64,000 nucleotides of DNA from Ohtaekwangia sp. GTDB taxonomy: Bacteria > Bacteroidota > Bacteroidia > Cytophagales > Cyclobacteriaceae. The position numbers and the translations under genes are program-made. The DNA is taken from assembly GCA_021155195.1 (NCBI GenBank), contig JAJNPV010000049.1, forward strand, positions 372,001 through 436,000, written 5' to 3'. A model generated the notes under the pieces. The model saw only the letters and a list, made by a program, of their open reading frames with translations. It was not told where the DNA came from and ran no database searches. Positions 54,845 through 63,043 of this stretch are shown one piece after another. Position 1 is the first letter of the stretch. Each line of letters begins with the position of its first letter.

Positions 54845-55204
54845 CTACCGCTTGAGAAACTTGTAGGTACTTTTGAAATTTGATTGCTCGTCCTGAACTG
54901 AAACAAAATAATAGCCGGTAGTAAGATCCTTCACACGAATTCTAACTTCATGTTCATCCATTACTTCCGATTCCAATTCAATGGCATTTCCAAGAATATT
55001 GTGAAAAGATAATTTAACCTTTTTTGCATGAGGAGCTTCAAATTTTAAGCTCACAAATTCAGTAGCGGGATTTGGATATACTTGAATAGACTTAACAGGA
55101 TCGGGACGACCTGCAAAAAAAACCTCATCTCTACCTTGAGCAAATCCAAGTTGGATTGTCAAGATAAGAGCAAATGCAATGTAAAAGGCTTTTCTTAGGT
55201 TCAT
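54845..55204 (-). CDS. Type IX secretion sorting-domain protein without cargo domain
   Basis: 119 residues: a signal peptide (about 1-22, FAQGR), about 18 residues of spacer, then a complete type A sorting tail, VKSIQVYPNPATEFVSLKFEAPHAKKVKLSFHNILGNAIELES ... LTTGYYFVSVQDEQSNFKSTYKFLKR. The tail normally anchors a larger exported protein; here nothing else is present. It may be a small surface protein in its own right or the remnant of a longer gene; no upstream frame of the expected length is seen. Confidence 0.88.
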   Translation of the reverse strand: MNLRKAFYIAFALILTIQLGFAQGRDEVFFAGRPDPVKSIQVYPNPATEFVSLKFEAPHAKKVKLSFHNILGNAIELESEVMDEHEVRIRVKDLTTGYYFVSVQDEQSNFKSTYKFLKR

Positions 55205-55316
55205 GTTGTACTATGTACGAGTATTTATAGCCTTTAGATGCAAGATGTGAGCCAAAAGTTTAAAATGATTGAAAATAAACATACTAAATGCCCAGACAGG
55301 TCGTTCCGGGCAGGCT

Positions 55317-56825
55317 TTATTGCATGGGGTACTCAACTTTTCTAAAGGCAGCGGGTAAGAAATCCACAATATCCCCCGCTATTAGGGAGTTTAGTCCCTT
55401 CTCTCTGGCTGCCAGATCTCCTGCAAGACCATGAAGATAAACTCCCGCAACTGCAGCCTCTACAGTTGAATAAGATTGCGCCAACAATCCTGTGAGAATT
55501 CCAGTCAAAACATCGCCACTACCCCCCGTTGCCATACCTGGATTCCCGGTTGAATTGAAAATTAGTTTTTTATCAGGTGTGGCAACAATGGTGTATGCTC
55601 CTTTTAAAATGACTACTGATTGAATGCGCGTAGCTAACTCTTTTAACTTATCAAGCTTATCAAAATCATCCTCCCATTTCCCCACAAGCCTTTCAAACTC
55701 ACCAGGGTGAGGTGTCAAAATACTTCCTTGCGGGATAAGTGTAAGAAGTTTTGGATTAGCTGATAGAATGTTTAATGCATCCGCATCAAGTACGATTGGT
55801 TTTTTAAAACTTGTTAATAAATACTCGAGTGCATTTACAGTTTCAGGGGCCTGACCTAACCCTGGGCCAATTCCAATGGTCGTGTAAAATTCTTTGATCT
55901 CACGACCTGAAAAAAAATCAGGCGACTGATCAACCGTAGTCATTGCTTCGGGTACAGCAGTTTGGATAATCGTATATCCCGATTGAGGTACATGAACTGT
56001 GAGCAATCCTAACCCTGAACGCAAGGCTGATTGTGCCGCCAAAATACACGCCCCCATTTTTCCAGTTGACCCCGCTATCAACAAAGCATGACCAAATTTT
56101 CCTTTGTGATCAAACTTTAAGCGCGGTTTAAGAATTTTCTTTACTGACTTAAGCGTTGTGAGGGAATTATCGCCAGCAACTTCTTTTATATATTTTCTAT
56201 GAAGGCCTATATCAACCACTTGCCATTCCCCTACATATTCATAATTCTCGGGCTGCAGGAAGGCAAGCTTTGGAGCCTGAAACGTAATGGTATAATTTGC
56301 TTTTAGGATTGTTCCAGATGAGTGCTGATTTGTTCGCAACCCGGAAGGTACATCAACCGAAATTTTAACTTTTGGAGAACGATTCAAACAATCAATCACT
56401 TTAGCATAGATTCCCTCTAACGGACGATTCAATCCAGACCCGAAGATGGCGTCAATAAGAATCGTACGGTCTGCAAATAATTCACAATCCGCATTAGTTG
56501 TTATTTCTAACACCGAAACCTTAGAATCTAATTTCTTGAGATTGGTTAAAAAGTCAATTGACTCAGATACCGATCCCCTAACAATCCAAACGGTAACGGA
56601 ATAATTCCAATCGGTTAGTAACCGGGCAATGCCTAATCCATCACCACCATTATTACCCGCACCACATACAATTCCAATTTTGTTGCTCGCATCAAAGCGC
56701 TCTACAAACCAAGTAACAAATGCCTGGCAAGCACGCTCCATTAAATCAATGGAAGCAATAGGTTCTTCCCGGATGGTGTATGCATCCCACGCCTTAATCT
56801 GCTCAGATGATAAAATCTTTATCAC
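55317..56825 (-). CDS. nnrDE: Bifunctional NAD(P)HX epimerase/dehydratase
   Basis: 502 residues. The N-terminal YjeF_N epimerase has IGIVCGAGNNGGDGLGIARLL and VDVPSGL; the C-terminal ADP-dependent dehydratase (ribokinase-like) has HALLIAGSTGKMGACILAAQSALRSGLGLLTVHVP, LTPHPGEFERL, and GSGDVLTGILTG. It repairs hydrated NAD(P)H. It begins 4 bases past the nuoD stop, so it takes the place where nuoE would sit in complete nuo operons. Confidence 0.96.
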   Translation of the reverse strand: MIKILSSEQIKAWDAYTIREEPIASIDLMERACQAFVTWFVERFDASNKIGIVCGAGNNGGDGLGIARLLTDWNYSVTVWIVRGSVSESIDFLTNLKKLDSKVSVLEITTNADCELFADRTILIDAIFGSGLNRPLEGIYAKVIDCLNRSPKVKISVDVPSGLRTNQHSSGTILKANYTITFQAPKLAFLQPENYEYVGEWQVVDIGLHRKYIKEVAGDNSLTTLKSVKKILKPRLKFDHKGKFGHALLIAGSTGKMGACILAAQSALRSGLGLLTVHVPQSGYTIIQTAVPEAMTTVDQSPDFFSGREIKEFYTTIGIGPGLGQAPETVNALEYLLTSFKKPIVLDADALNILSANPKLLTLIPQGSILTPHPGEFERLVGKWEDDFDKLDKLKELATRIQSVVILKGAYTIVATPDKKLIFNSTGNPGMATGGSGDVLTGILTGLLAQSYSTVEAAVAGVYLHGLAGDLAAREKGLNSLIAGDIVDFLPAAFRKVEYPMQ

Positions 56826-56829
56826 AACG

Positions 56830-58041
56830 TTAACGATCTACTTCCCCTAACACTATATCAATCGAACCCAGAATGGCAATTAAATCTGCTATCAACACTC
56901 CGCGACTAATTTCAGGCAGAATTGAAAGGTTCACAAACGAGCACGCACGTGCCTTGCAGCGAAATGGAATATCACTCTTACCATCCGCACGAAAGAAATA
57001 CCCTAACTCCCCTTTTGGATTTTCTGCACGCACATATAATTCCTGGGCTTTGGGTCTGATTTTTTTAGGAACCAATGCCTGCGGATCAAATTCACGCGTG
57101 CGTTTATGTTCACCTTCCAATTTGTCAAGACATTGATCCATGATTCGGAGCGATTCATAAATCTCCTTCACACGTATCCAACTACGATCCCAACAATCAC
57201 CCACCTTACCCATCTTTCCTTCTCCAATCGGTACTTCAAATTCCAGCTCCGGGTAAACCGAATAACCATCTACTCTTCTCAAATCAAAACGCAATCCAGA
57301 TGCACGCAACATCGGGCCGGTAATTCCATTGTTGATGGCAAGATTTAATGGAAGCACACCAACATTGGCAGTGCGGTCAATAAAAATTTTATTATCGATA
57401 AGAATTGTTTCGAGTTCGGCTACTTTCGGTTTGAAGTACGTAATGAACTCACGACATCGTTTCTCAAAGCCAACCGGAAGATCATAGAACAACCCACCAA
57501 TCCAAATGTAATTGTATAGCATGCGCGCACCACTCGCCCACTCCAGCAATCGTAAGATATGTTCGCGATCACGCATGATCCAGAAGAAGGGTGTAAACGC
57601 TCCCAAATCCAAACCATATGTTCCTACTGCAATCAAGTGCGATGCAATCCGATTCATTTCTGCCACTAACACGCGAATGTATTCTACTCGCTTCGGAATT
57701 TGATCAGCAATACCAAGCATTCGTTCAACTCCCATTGCATACGCATGCTCCGAATTCATGGCCGCTACATAATCCATGCGATCAACAAACGGAATCACTT
57801 GATTGTATGGAAGACTTTCAGCATGTTTTTCAAAACAACGGTGCAGATACCCAATATGCGGAACAACTTCTTTTATAATCTCGCCATCCGATAAAACTTC
57901 CAGTCGCAAAACTCCATGCGTGGAAGGATGCTGCGGACCCAGATTGATAATCATCTCCTCGCTCTTAAGTTCTTTTGCTTTGAACTTGTTCGGCTCGGAG
58001 TCGATTAGATTGTCTTCTTTATATATGTATTGTTGTTTCAA
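56830..58041 (-). CDS. nuoD: NADH-quinone oxidoreductase subunit D
   Basis: 403 residues. Core 49-kDa-subunit motifs: INLGPQHPSTHGVLRLEV, CFEKHAESLPYNQVIPFVDRMDYVA, GVERMLGIADQIPKR and the final RCKARACSFVNLSILPEISRGVLIADLIAILGSIDIVLGEVDR. The first codon is TTG at 58041, 4 bases from the end of the inserted S23 cassette; a downstream ATG at 57954 (MIINLGPQHP) is a second possible start. Family members often have about 20-30 residues before this motif, so both remain open. Confidence 0.94.
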   Translation of the reverse strand: MKQQYIYKEDNLIDSEPNKFKAKELKSEEMIINLGPQHPSTHGVLRLEVLSDGEIIKEVVPHIGYLHRCFEKHAESLPYNQVIPFVDRMDYVAAMNSEHAYAMGVERMLGIADQIPKRVEYIRVLVAEMNRIASHLIAVGTYGLDLGAFTPFFWIMRDREHILRLLEWASGARMLYNYIWIGGLFYDLPVGFEKRCREFITYFKPKVAELETILIDNKIFIDRTANVGVLPLNLAINNGITGPMLRASGLRFDLRRVDGYSVYPELEFEVPIGEGKMGKVGDCWDRSWIRVKEIYESLRIMDQCLDKLEGEHKRTREFDPQALVPKKIRPKAQELYVRAENPKGELGYFFRADGKSDIPFRCKARACSFVNLSILPEISRGVLIADLIAILGSIDIVLGEVDR

Positions 58042-58044
58042 AAA

Positions 58045-58473
58045 TTGACAATTGATAGTGGATAATGGAAAATTAACTGGTCATGATCTTTACCTTTTGG
58101 CCTTCGAAGTTTTTATCGAAGCCGTCAATATTTTTATTACTTCGATACATTTATTTAATAAGATTTCTCCTTTGGTTGAATCAAGAATTTTTGAGTCAGC
58201 TAACAACCGAATCCAATAATGTGTTTCATTCGCCTCCTTGTTTGCGATTGAAAGCTTATGAATAAAATCTGCTTTTGACTCTGCCTGATTTGCTTCCTCA
58301 ACCATTGCGCCAACCGAAGTAGCACTTCTCAATAATTGTTTAGATAATATGTACTCTTTCTTTTCCTGTAACTCAAGGCAAATTTTGACAACATCAAGCG
58401 CAAAAGAATAACTCTTTTGCCTGAGTGGATTCTCTGACTTTCTAATTATCAATTGTTCACTCTCCATTGTCAA
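58045..58473 (-). mobile_element. S23 four-helix-bundle cassette inside the nuo operon
   Basis: 429 bases bounded by imperfect inverted repeats: TTGACAATTGATAGTGGATA on the plus strand at 58045 and TTGACAATGGAGAGTGAACA on the minus strand from 58473 (19 of 24 positions alike). Similar flanks are common beside four-helix-bundle genes in Bacteroidota. It fills the whole space between the nuoC stop (58482) and the nuoD start. Confidence 0.7.
58090..58467 (-). CDS. Four-helix-bundle protein (S23/IVS family)
   Basis: 125 residues from the ATG at 58467 (MESEQLIIRK); a TTG two codons earlier is the alternative. The family pattern is clear: NPLRQKSYSFALDVVKICLELQEKKEYILSKQLLRSATSVGAMVEEANQAESKADFIHKLSIANKEANETHYWIRLLADSKIL. 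These small helical proteins are best known from 23S rRNA intervening sequences and scattered genomic cassettes; their function is unknown. Here it sits within the complex I operon and its first codons overlap the outer inverted repeat. Confidence 0.92.
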   Translation of the reverse strand: MESEQLIIRKSENPLRQKSYSFALDVVKICLELQEKKEYILSKQLLRSATSVGAMVEEANQAESKADFIHKLSIANKEANETHYWIRLLADSKILDSTKGEILLNKCIEVIKILTASIKTSKAKR

Positions 58474-58481
58474 CTAAAGAT

Positions 58482-58967
58482 TTAGTATTCGATCTTCATT
58501 CCCCGATAATATTCCTCATGCTTATAATCTTTGCGCAACGGAAAACCTTTCCAATCGGCAGGCAATAAAATTCTTCTTAGGTCTGGATGGTTTTCAAAAG
58601 TTATTCCAAACATATCGTATACTTCCCGCTCCAACCAGTTGGCCGTTTTCCAAATAGAGTTCACACTTTCTACTTCCGGGTTTTCGCGTGGCAAAATAAC
58701 CTTTAGCGCAAGCGACTGATTAAATGGAATCGAGTACAGATGATAAATCACCTCCATAGTTTCCGCTTCTACACCATTGTCAATTCCTGTTATACAGGAA
58801 AGCATATCGAAATAGGTAGCGGGATTTTTATGAAGTTGATCACACACAGGAAGAAGAACTTCATTTTTAATAATCACTCCAAAGGGAGTTGAGTTTGGAA
58901 TCTCAACCACTTCCTCATTTGAAAATGATTGAATGAGTTTTAAAAGTTCTTCTTGTTTCTCAGACAT
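58482..58967 (-). CDS. nuoC: NADH-quinone oxidoreductase subunit C
   Basis: 161 residues from the ATG at 58967 (MSEKQEELLKLIQ), whose first bases overlap the nuoB stop by 8 nt. The 30-kDa-subunit signature EREVYDMFGITFENHPDLRRILLPADWKGFPLRKDY is intact. It ends normally 8 bases before the S23 cassette, so the insertion has not truncated it. Confidence 0.95.
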   Translation of the reverse strand: MSEKQEELLKLIQSFSNEEVVEIPNSTPFGVIIKNEVLLPVCDQLHKNPATYFDMLSCITGIDNGVEAETMEVIYHLYSIPFNQSLALKVILPRENPEVESVNSIWKTANWLEREVYDMFGITFENHPDLRRILLPADWKGFPLRKDYKHEEYYRGMKIEY

Positions 58968-59484
58968 GTTCTTTCTTAAGCAGTTGTTCAATCGCTAATG
59001 GCTTCATGCGACTTTCATTTCGGATTTTTTCATGAAGTTTCAAAATGCCTCCAATTAATGCTTCGGGTCGTGGTGGGCAACCCGGCACATACACATCCAC
59101 AGGAATGATTCGATCCACACCTTTCACCACATGATACCCATGCTGCCAATACGGTCCGCCACAGTTAGAACATGAGCCCATCGAAATAACATACCGTGGC
59201 TCCGACATCTGCTCATATAATTGCTTGATGCGATCGGCCATCTTAAATGTAACGGTGCCAGAAACAATCATCACATCAGATTGGCGCGGAGAAGCGCGGG
59301 GCACCATTCCAAAACGATCCATGTCATACACCGTACTACCCGTGCTCATAAATTCAATCGCACAGCAAGCTAATCCAAACGTCATCGGGAATAAGGAAGA
59401 TAAGCGCGACCAGTTTAGCAAGTCATCTACTTTCGTGATGATTACGCCTCCATTCTCGAACTGCTGATCTAATAATCCCTTCAT
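58960..59484 (-). CDS. nuoB: NADH-quinone oxidoreductase subunit B
   Basis: 174 residues. The N2 iron-sulfur cluster ligands are visible: FGLACCAIEFMST (two adjacent Cys), MGSCSNCGGPYW and VPGCPPRPEAL. It overlaps nuoA by 4 nt and nuoC by 8 nt in a compact nuoABC arrangement. Confidence 0.97.
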   Translation of the reverse strand: MKGLLDQQFENGGVIITKVDDLLNWSRLSSLFPMTFGLACCAIEFMSTGSTVYDMDRFGMVPRASPRQSDVMIVSGTVTFKMADRIKQLYEQMSEPRYVISMGSCSNCGGPYWQHGYHVVKGVDRIIPVDVYVPGCPPRPEALIGGILKLHEKIRNESRMKPLAIEQLLKKEHV

Positions 59485-59978
59485 AGAGAATTTCCTGCTT
59501 TATGACTTCTATATTTTTCGTTAATGCTGGTATAATATTGATCCGGTACCGGTGATGCAACATTATTTGTGCGTGGTTCCGACTTCACCCAATCCAGATG
59601 CCCCATCTTCCAGGCGTAGGAAAGGCCAAGTACCAATACAAAAATGAAAATCAACATTTCGGTAAACGCATACCAGCCCCACATTCCATCGGTTTGTGAG
59701 ATTAATTCTGCGTTAGCAAACACCACTGACCATGGAAAAAGAAAAACAACTTCTACTTCAAACAATATGAACACTAAGGCCAATACATAAAACCGGAGAT
59801 TAAATTGTATCCATGCAGTGCCTTGTGGAGTCTCCCCACTCTCGTACGATTGTAATTTTTGTGCATTGGGTCGGTTTGGTCTTATCAATCTCGAAACCAG
59901 TAATGCCGAAACAACAAAGAACATTCCGCCAAGGAAGAAAAGTAAAATTTGAGAAAGGATTGGTGTTGATTCTGTCAT
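59481..59978 (-). CDS. nuoA: NADH-quinone oxidoreductase subunit A
   Basis: 165 residues with three membrane segments. It has RPNRPNAQKLQSYESGETPQGTAWIQFNLRFYVLALVFILFEVEVVFLFPWSVVF, the diagnostic ND3 loop (usually with a conserved C, here S in the ESG context). It begins the nuoABC run. It is a little longer than usual because of a C-terminal tail of about 35 residues. Confidence 0.94.
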   Translation of the reverse strand: MTESTPILSQILLFFLGGMFFVVSALLVSRLIRPNRPNAQKLQSYESGETPQGTAWIQFNLRFYVLALVFILFEVEVVFLFPWSVVFANAELISQTDGMWGWYAFTEMLIFIFVLVLGLSYAWKMGHLDWVKSEPRTNNVASPVPDQYYTSINEKYRSHKAGNSL

Positions 59979-60079
59979 TTAGAACCAAAGATACACAGGT
60001 AGCATGGTATTACCTTAATACTTAGAATTGAAAAAGTTGGCAGGAGCAGTAGGCAGATTGCAGTATGATTAAACCTAAT

Positions 60080-60940
60080 TTAAAGACTAGTTGCATTAAA
60101 CGTGTCGCCCTGATTGATGTCTCCGGTTTGATAGCCCTTACTAAACCAACGTTGCCTTTGAGCGGAAGTGCCGTGCGTAAAAGAATCTGGTACCACATAT
60201 CCTCGCGCTTGCTTTTGCAGGCGATCGTCACCAATGGCACTGGCCGCATTCATGGCTTCATCGATATCACCAGCCTCAATCATATTAAACATTTCATTGG
60301 CGTGATGCGCCCACACACCGGCTAAAAAATCTGCTTGCAATTCCAACTTCACAGAAAGTTTGTTGTACTCTTCTTCACTTAATTGACCGCGCATTTCATG
60401 AACCTTATCAGTAATACCCATTAAGTGTTGCACATGATGACCCACTTCATGTGCTACCACATAAGCTTGCGCAAAATCTCCAGGCGCTTCAAATCTGTTT
60501 TTTAATTCTTCGTAAAAACTAAGGTCGATATACAATTTCTCATCGGCACTGCAATAGAACGGACCTGTAGAAGCATCGGCATTTCCACAACCCGACTGCA
60601 CACTTCCACTAAACAATACAAGTGTTGGTTCGCGATAATCGCGTAACAATTGATTCCAAACATCTTCCGTATCGGCCAGCACTACTTTTACAAATTGAGA
60701 TAACTCATCTTCTTCAGGGCTTGCAGTATAAGGTGTTGATTGAGATACGGATGGGCTGTTGTCTAATGGAATCTGCTCAAGTAATGTTAATGGATTGTTT
60801 CCGGTTATTAAACTGATAATTACAATTATAACTACCACTCCGATACCACCTTTAATTGGAAGGCCTCCAAAGCCACCGCCTCCACTTCTTCCACGCTGAT
60901 CATCTACATTACTGCTTTGTCTTCGTCCTCGCCACTGCAT
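60080..60940 (-). CDS. YpfJ-type neutral zinc metallopeptidase
   Basis: 286 residues. A glycine-rich start (RGRSGGGGFGGLPIKGG) is followed by one membrane segment (about 33-47). The catalytic site is VVAHEVGHHVQHLMG, with ELQADFLAGVWAHHAN supplying the third ligand. CGNADASTGPFYCSADEKLYIDLSFY is the usual block upstream. Members are membrane-anchored periplasmic peptidases of unknown substrate. Confidence 0.93.
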   Translation of the reverse strand: MQWRGRRQSSNVDDQRGRSGGGGFGGLPIKGGIGVVVIIVIISLITGNNPLTLLEQIPLDNSPSVSQSTPYTASPEEDELSQFVKVVLADTEDVWNQLLRDYREPTLVLFSGSVQSGCGNADASTGPFYCSADEKLYIDLSFYEELKNRFEAPGDFAQAYVVAHEVGHHVQHLMGITDKVHEMRGQLSEEEYNKLSVKLELQADFLAGVWAHHANEMFNMIEAGDIDEAMNAASAIGDDRLQKQARGYVVPDSFTHGTSAQRQRWFSKGYQTGDINQGDTFNATSL

Positions 60941-60998
60941 AAGTTCAAAGTTTAGAAGCTGGAAGGTACAAAGTGCCAGAGCATGATCAAAAAAAGAA

Positions 60999-61026
60999 TT
61001 CCCCGAAATCTTGGAAATTCGGGGAA
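60999..61026 (-). terminator. Terminator after the PD40 lipoprotein gene
   Basis: TTCCCCGAA pairs with TTCGGGGAA (9 bp) around a 10-base loop, and on the minus strand a T run follows. It lies 24 bases past the stop at 61050. Confidence 0.88.
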
Positions 61027-61049
61027 CATAAAAACCTTTGAATTATAAT

Positions 61050-62009
61050 CTATTTTGCTGGTAACACAAACACAGGTGCCATTTCCGATCGCCAGTCGGT
61101 GGTCAGTTTCTTTTGTCCAGATCCATCGCGGTTGCGTAAATAGATATCAAATTTATATCCCTCTTTGTTCGATCTGTCAAACGCAAGCCATTCGCCATCG
61201 GGCGACCACGCATGCCAGCCTTCGCTCAGTGTATCGGTAGTAAGCTGCCTGGTGTTTGAACCATCGGGCAACATAGTAAAAATGTTGTGTTTGCCTTTTT
61301 GTCGTGAGATATAAGAAATAATATTCTGACTCGGTTCCCAGAATGGTGGACCCGCATGATAGCTATGCCATTGAGCGGTTGTGTCTTCAGGAAAATAAGT
61401 GAGTTGTTTCAAATTACTACCATCAACATCCATTATCCAAATCTCCGCTTTTTCATTCTTATAGTTTCTCCGGTTCTTTCGATGACGAAATACGATCTGC
61501 TTTCCATCGGGTGAAAAATGTGGATCTGCATAAGATGCGGCCGTATCCGTAGTAAGCTGCGTGTATTTACCACTCTTTATATCAACCAAAAAAAGTTGAA
61601 AGCGTATTTCTTTCCCTATGCGGCCAGAGACAATCATTTCCTCTCCTTCGTTGCGACTGCTCATCCATGAGTCTTCCAATCGCAAATCCGTAACTTTTCG
61701 CACCTGGTTTCCATCTGCATTCATCTCGTACAGAAAATACATGCGGTGTGTGGTATCCCGATCAGAAACAAAATACAGTTTATCTTTATAAGCATAATAA
61801 ACCCATTCCACACCAGGTGCATTAGAAATATTTTTCTGACCTGTGCCATCGGCATTCATCACAAAAATTTCGTAATCATCATGAGCAGTATCGTAGTATA
61901 CGTTATAGGCAATCTTATACTCCGCTATATCGGCTTTGGGCTTGACATTAGAGCATCCAACTAATAGCGCCATACAAAGCATCCCGGCCGCTCCGAAAAA
62001 TCCTTTCAT
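61050..62009 (-). CDS. PD40/TolB-like beta-propeller lipoprotein
   Basis: 319 residues from the ATG at 62009, which overlaps the DUF1761 stop as ATGA (a start at 62015 is possible). The signal sequence ends in the lipobox ALLVGC-S. TolB-type repeats follow: DYEIFVMNADGTGQKNIS, ADPHFSPDGKQIVFRHRKN, EIWIMDVDGSNLKQLTYFP, HNIFTMLPDGSNTRQLTTD and GWHAWSPDGEWLAFDRS. It is a lipid-anchored six-blade propeller, likely binding another envelope protein; partner unknown. Confidence 0.9.
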   Translation of the reverse strand: MKGFFGAAGMLCMALLVGCSNVKPKADIAEYKIAYNVYYDTAHDDYEIFVMNADGTGQKNISNAPGVEWVYYAYKDKLYFVSDRDTTHRMYFLYEMNADGNQVRKVTDLRLEDSWMSSRNEGEEMIVSGRIGKEIRFQLFLVDIKSGKYTQLTTDTAASYADPHFSPDGKQIVFRHRKNRRNYKNEKAEIWIMDVDGSNLKQLTYFPEDTTAQWHSYHAGPPFWEPSQNIISYISRQKGKHNIFTMLPDGSNTRQLTTDTLSEGWHAWSPDGEWLAFDRSNKEGYKFDIYLRNRDGSGQKKLTTDWRSEMAPVFVLPAK

Positions 62010-62401
62010 TTCCATGCAGCTAATATAACGCCCATAATGGTAAGTGCCACGATGCTGTAGCCGGCATTGATCAGAAACAATTTAAAAGATCTCCGTTCAA
62101 ACAAATAATGTGTTCCCACGAACGTAGCAACCCAGCCAGCTCCTGCTAAAAAGCCCCACATGGCACCCATGGCCGGATCGTTTTCAGGACCCATAAACAT
62201 GGCCAGGTTAATAGCAGAGATAAGAGCTAGAATAAACGCAACACCAAAAATCTTTACCATATTGCCACCTTTCATTCCTTCTTCGGTAAATCCATTTTCT
62301 TTCATCCACGCTTTACCAAAAACAGCAGGTGAATACCAAAGCCCACCAATCATAAAGGTTGAGAGGGCAGCTACAATAATTGCGAAGTAGTTAAGTTCCA
62401 T
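62006..62401 (-). CDS. DUF1761 membrane protein
   Basis: 131 residues with four membrane segments. The DUF1761 marks MIGGLWYSPAVFGKAWMKENG at the start and MWGFLAGAGWVATFVGTHYLFERRSFKLFLINAGY later are clear. Function unknown. It leads a two-gene unit with the overlapping PD40 lipoprotein. Confidence 0.88.
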   Translation of the reverse strand: MELNYFAIIVAALSTFMIGGLWYSPAVFGKAWMKENGFTEEGMKGGNMVKIFGVAFILALISAINLAMFMGPENDPAMGAMWGFLAGAGWVATFVGTHYLFERRSFKLFLINAGYSIVALTIMGVILAAWK

Positions 62402-62445
62402 ACAGGTAGGGGTTAGGGTTAAATGATTTGTTATTAAAATACTAT

Positions 62446-62964
62446 TTATTCTAAACGTTTTCCGGTTGTCAGATAAAAGTTAATGGCTTCTGCCCAATCA
62501 TTTAAATTATGAGCAAACATTTTATTTAGTGCCGCCTCATTTCCGCATGCACTCTCCTCTGTAAAACCCGTGTAGCAATAGGTTACAGTAGCCAGGGTTG
62601 CATTGTCTTGCGATGCACAAGCTACCGTAATAAACCAAATTCGTAGCTGGGTGTATACTGTATACTCAATCAAATACTCCTTCTGATCGTATTGTGTTAC
62701 AACCCAGAGGTATTCTCTTTCTTTAGGGTCACTGGAGGGTGTTTTGAAGATCATGTGCTGTTCAACTTCGGGGTGTTTTGAATAAATAATTGTTGGTTCC
62801 CAACCAGCACACCAATCTTTTTCACGGATGGGACCAAAAAGAGGAAATGCTTTTTCAATGTTGGTATTCACAATAAAAGAAGCTGATCGTTGTATTCGCT
62901 TTGCACTTTGAGAATATGTTTCTGTTATCATCATACAAATCAAGAGTAAAAGAATTAGTCGCAC
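62446..62964 (-). CDS. Secreted SRPBCC-like protein
   Basis: 172 residues with a signal peptide (about 1-18, TETYS-QS). The mature part RSASFIVNTNIEKAFPLFGPIREKDWCAGWEPTIIY looks like the start of a START/SRPBCC ligand-binding fold, followed by beta strands (EYLWVVTQYDQKEYLIEYTVYTQLRIW) and a closing helix (NEAALNKMFAHNLNDWAEAINFYL). Such secreted versions are uncommon but known in environmental bacteria. Ligand unknown. Confidence 0.68.
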   Translation of the reverse strand: MRLILLLLICMMITETYSQSAKRIQRSASFIVNTNIEKAFPLFGPIREKDWCAGWEPTIIYSKHPEVEQHMIFKTPSSDPKEREYLWVVTQYDQKEYLIEYTVYTQLRIWFITVACASQDNATLATVTYCYTGFTEESACGNEAALNKMFAHNLNDWAEAINFYLTTGKRLE

Positions 62965-63043
62965 CTTTATTGTCTGTTACTGACTTGAAATTGCGAACTT
63001 TATACATACGAAATTTGCCAGAGATACTGAAACGGATAAAACC

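Noticed and set aside
58090..58467. Toxin or antitoxin inside the nuo operon
   Set aside because: The sequence matches the S23 four-helix-bundle family and there is no partner gene.
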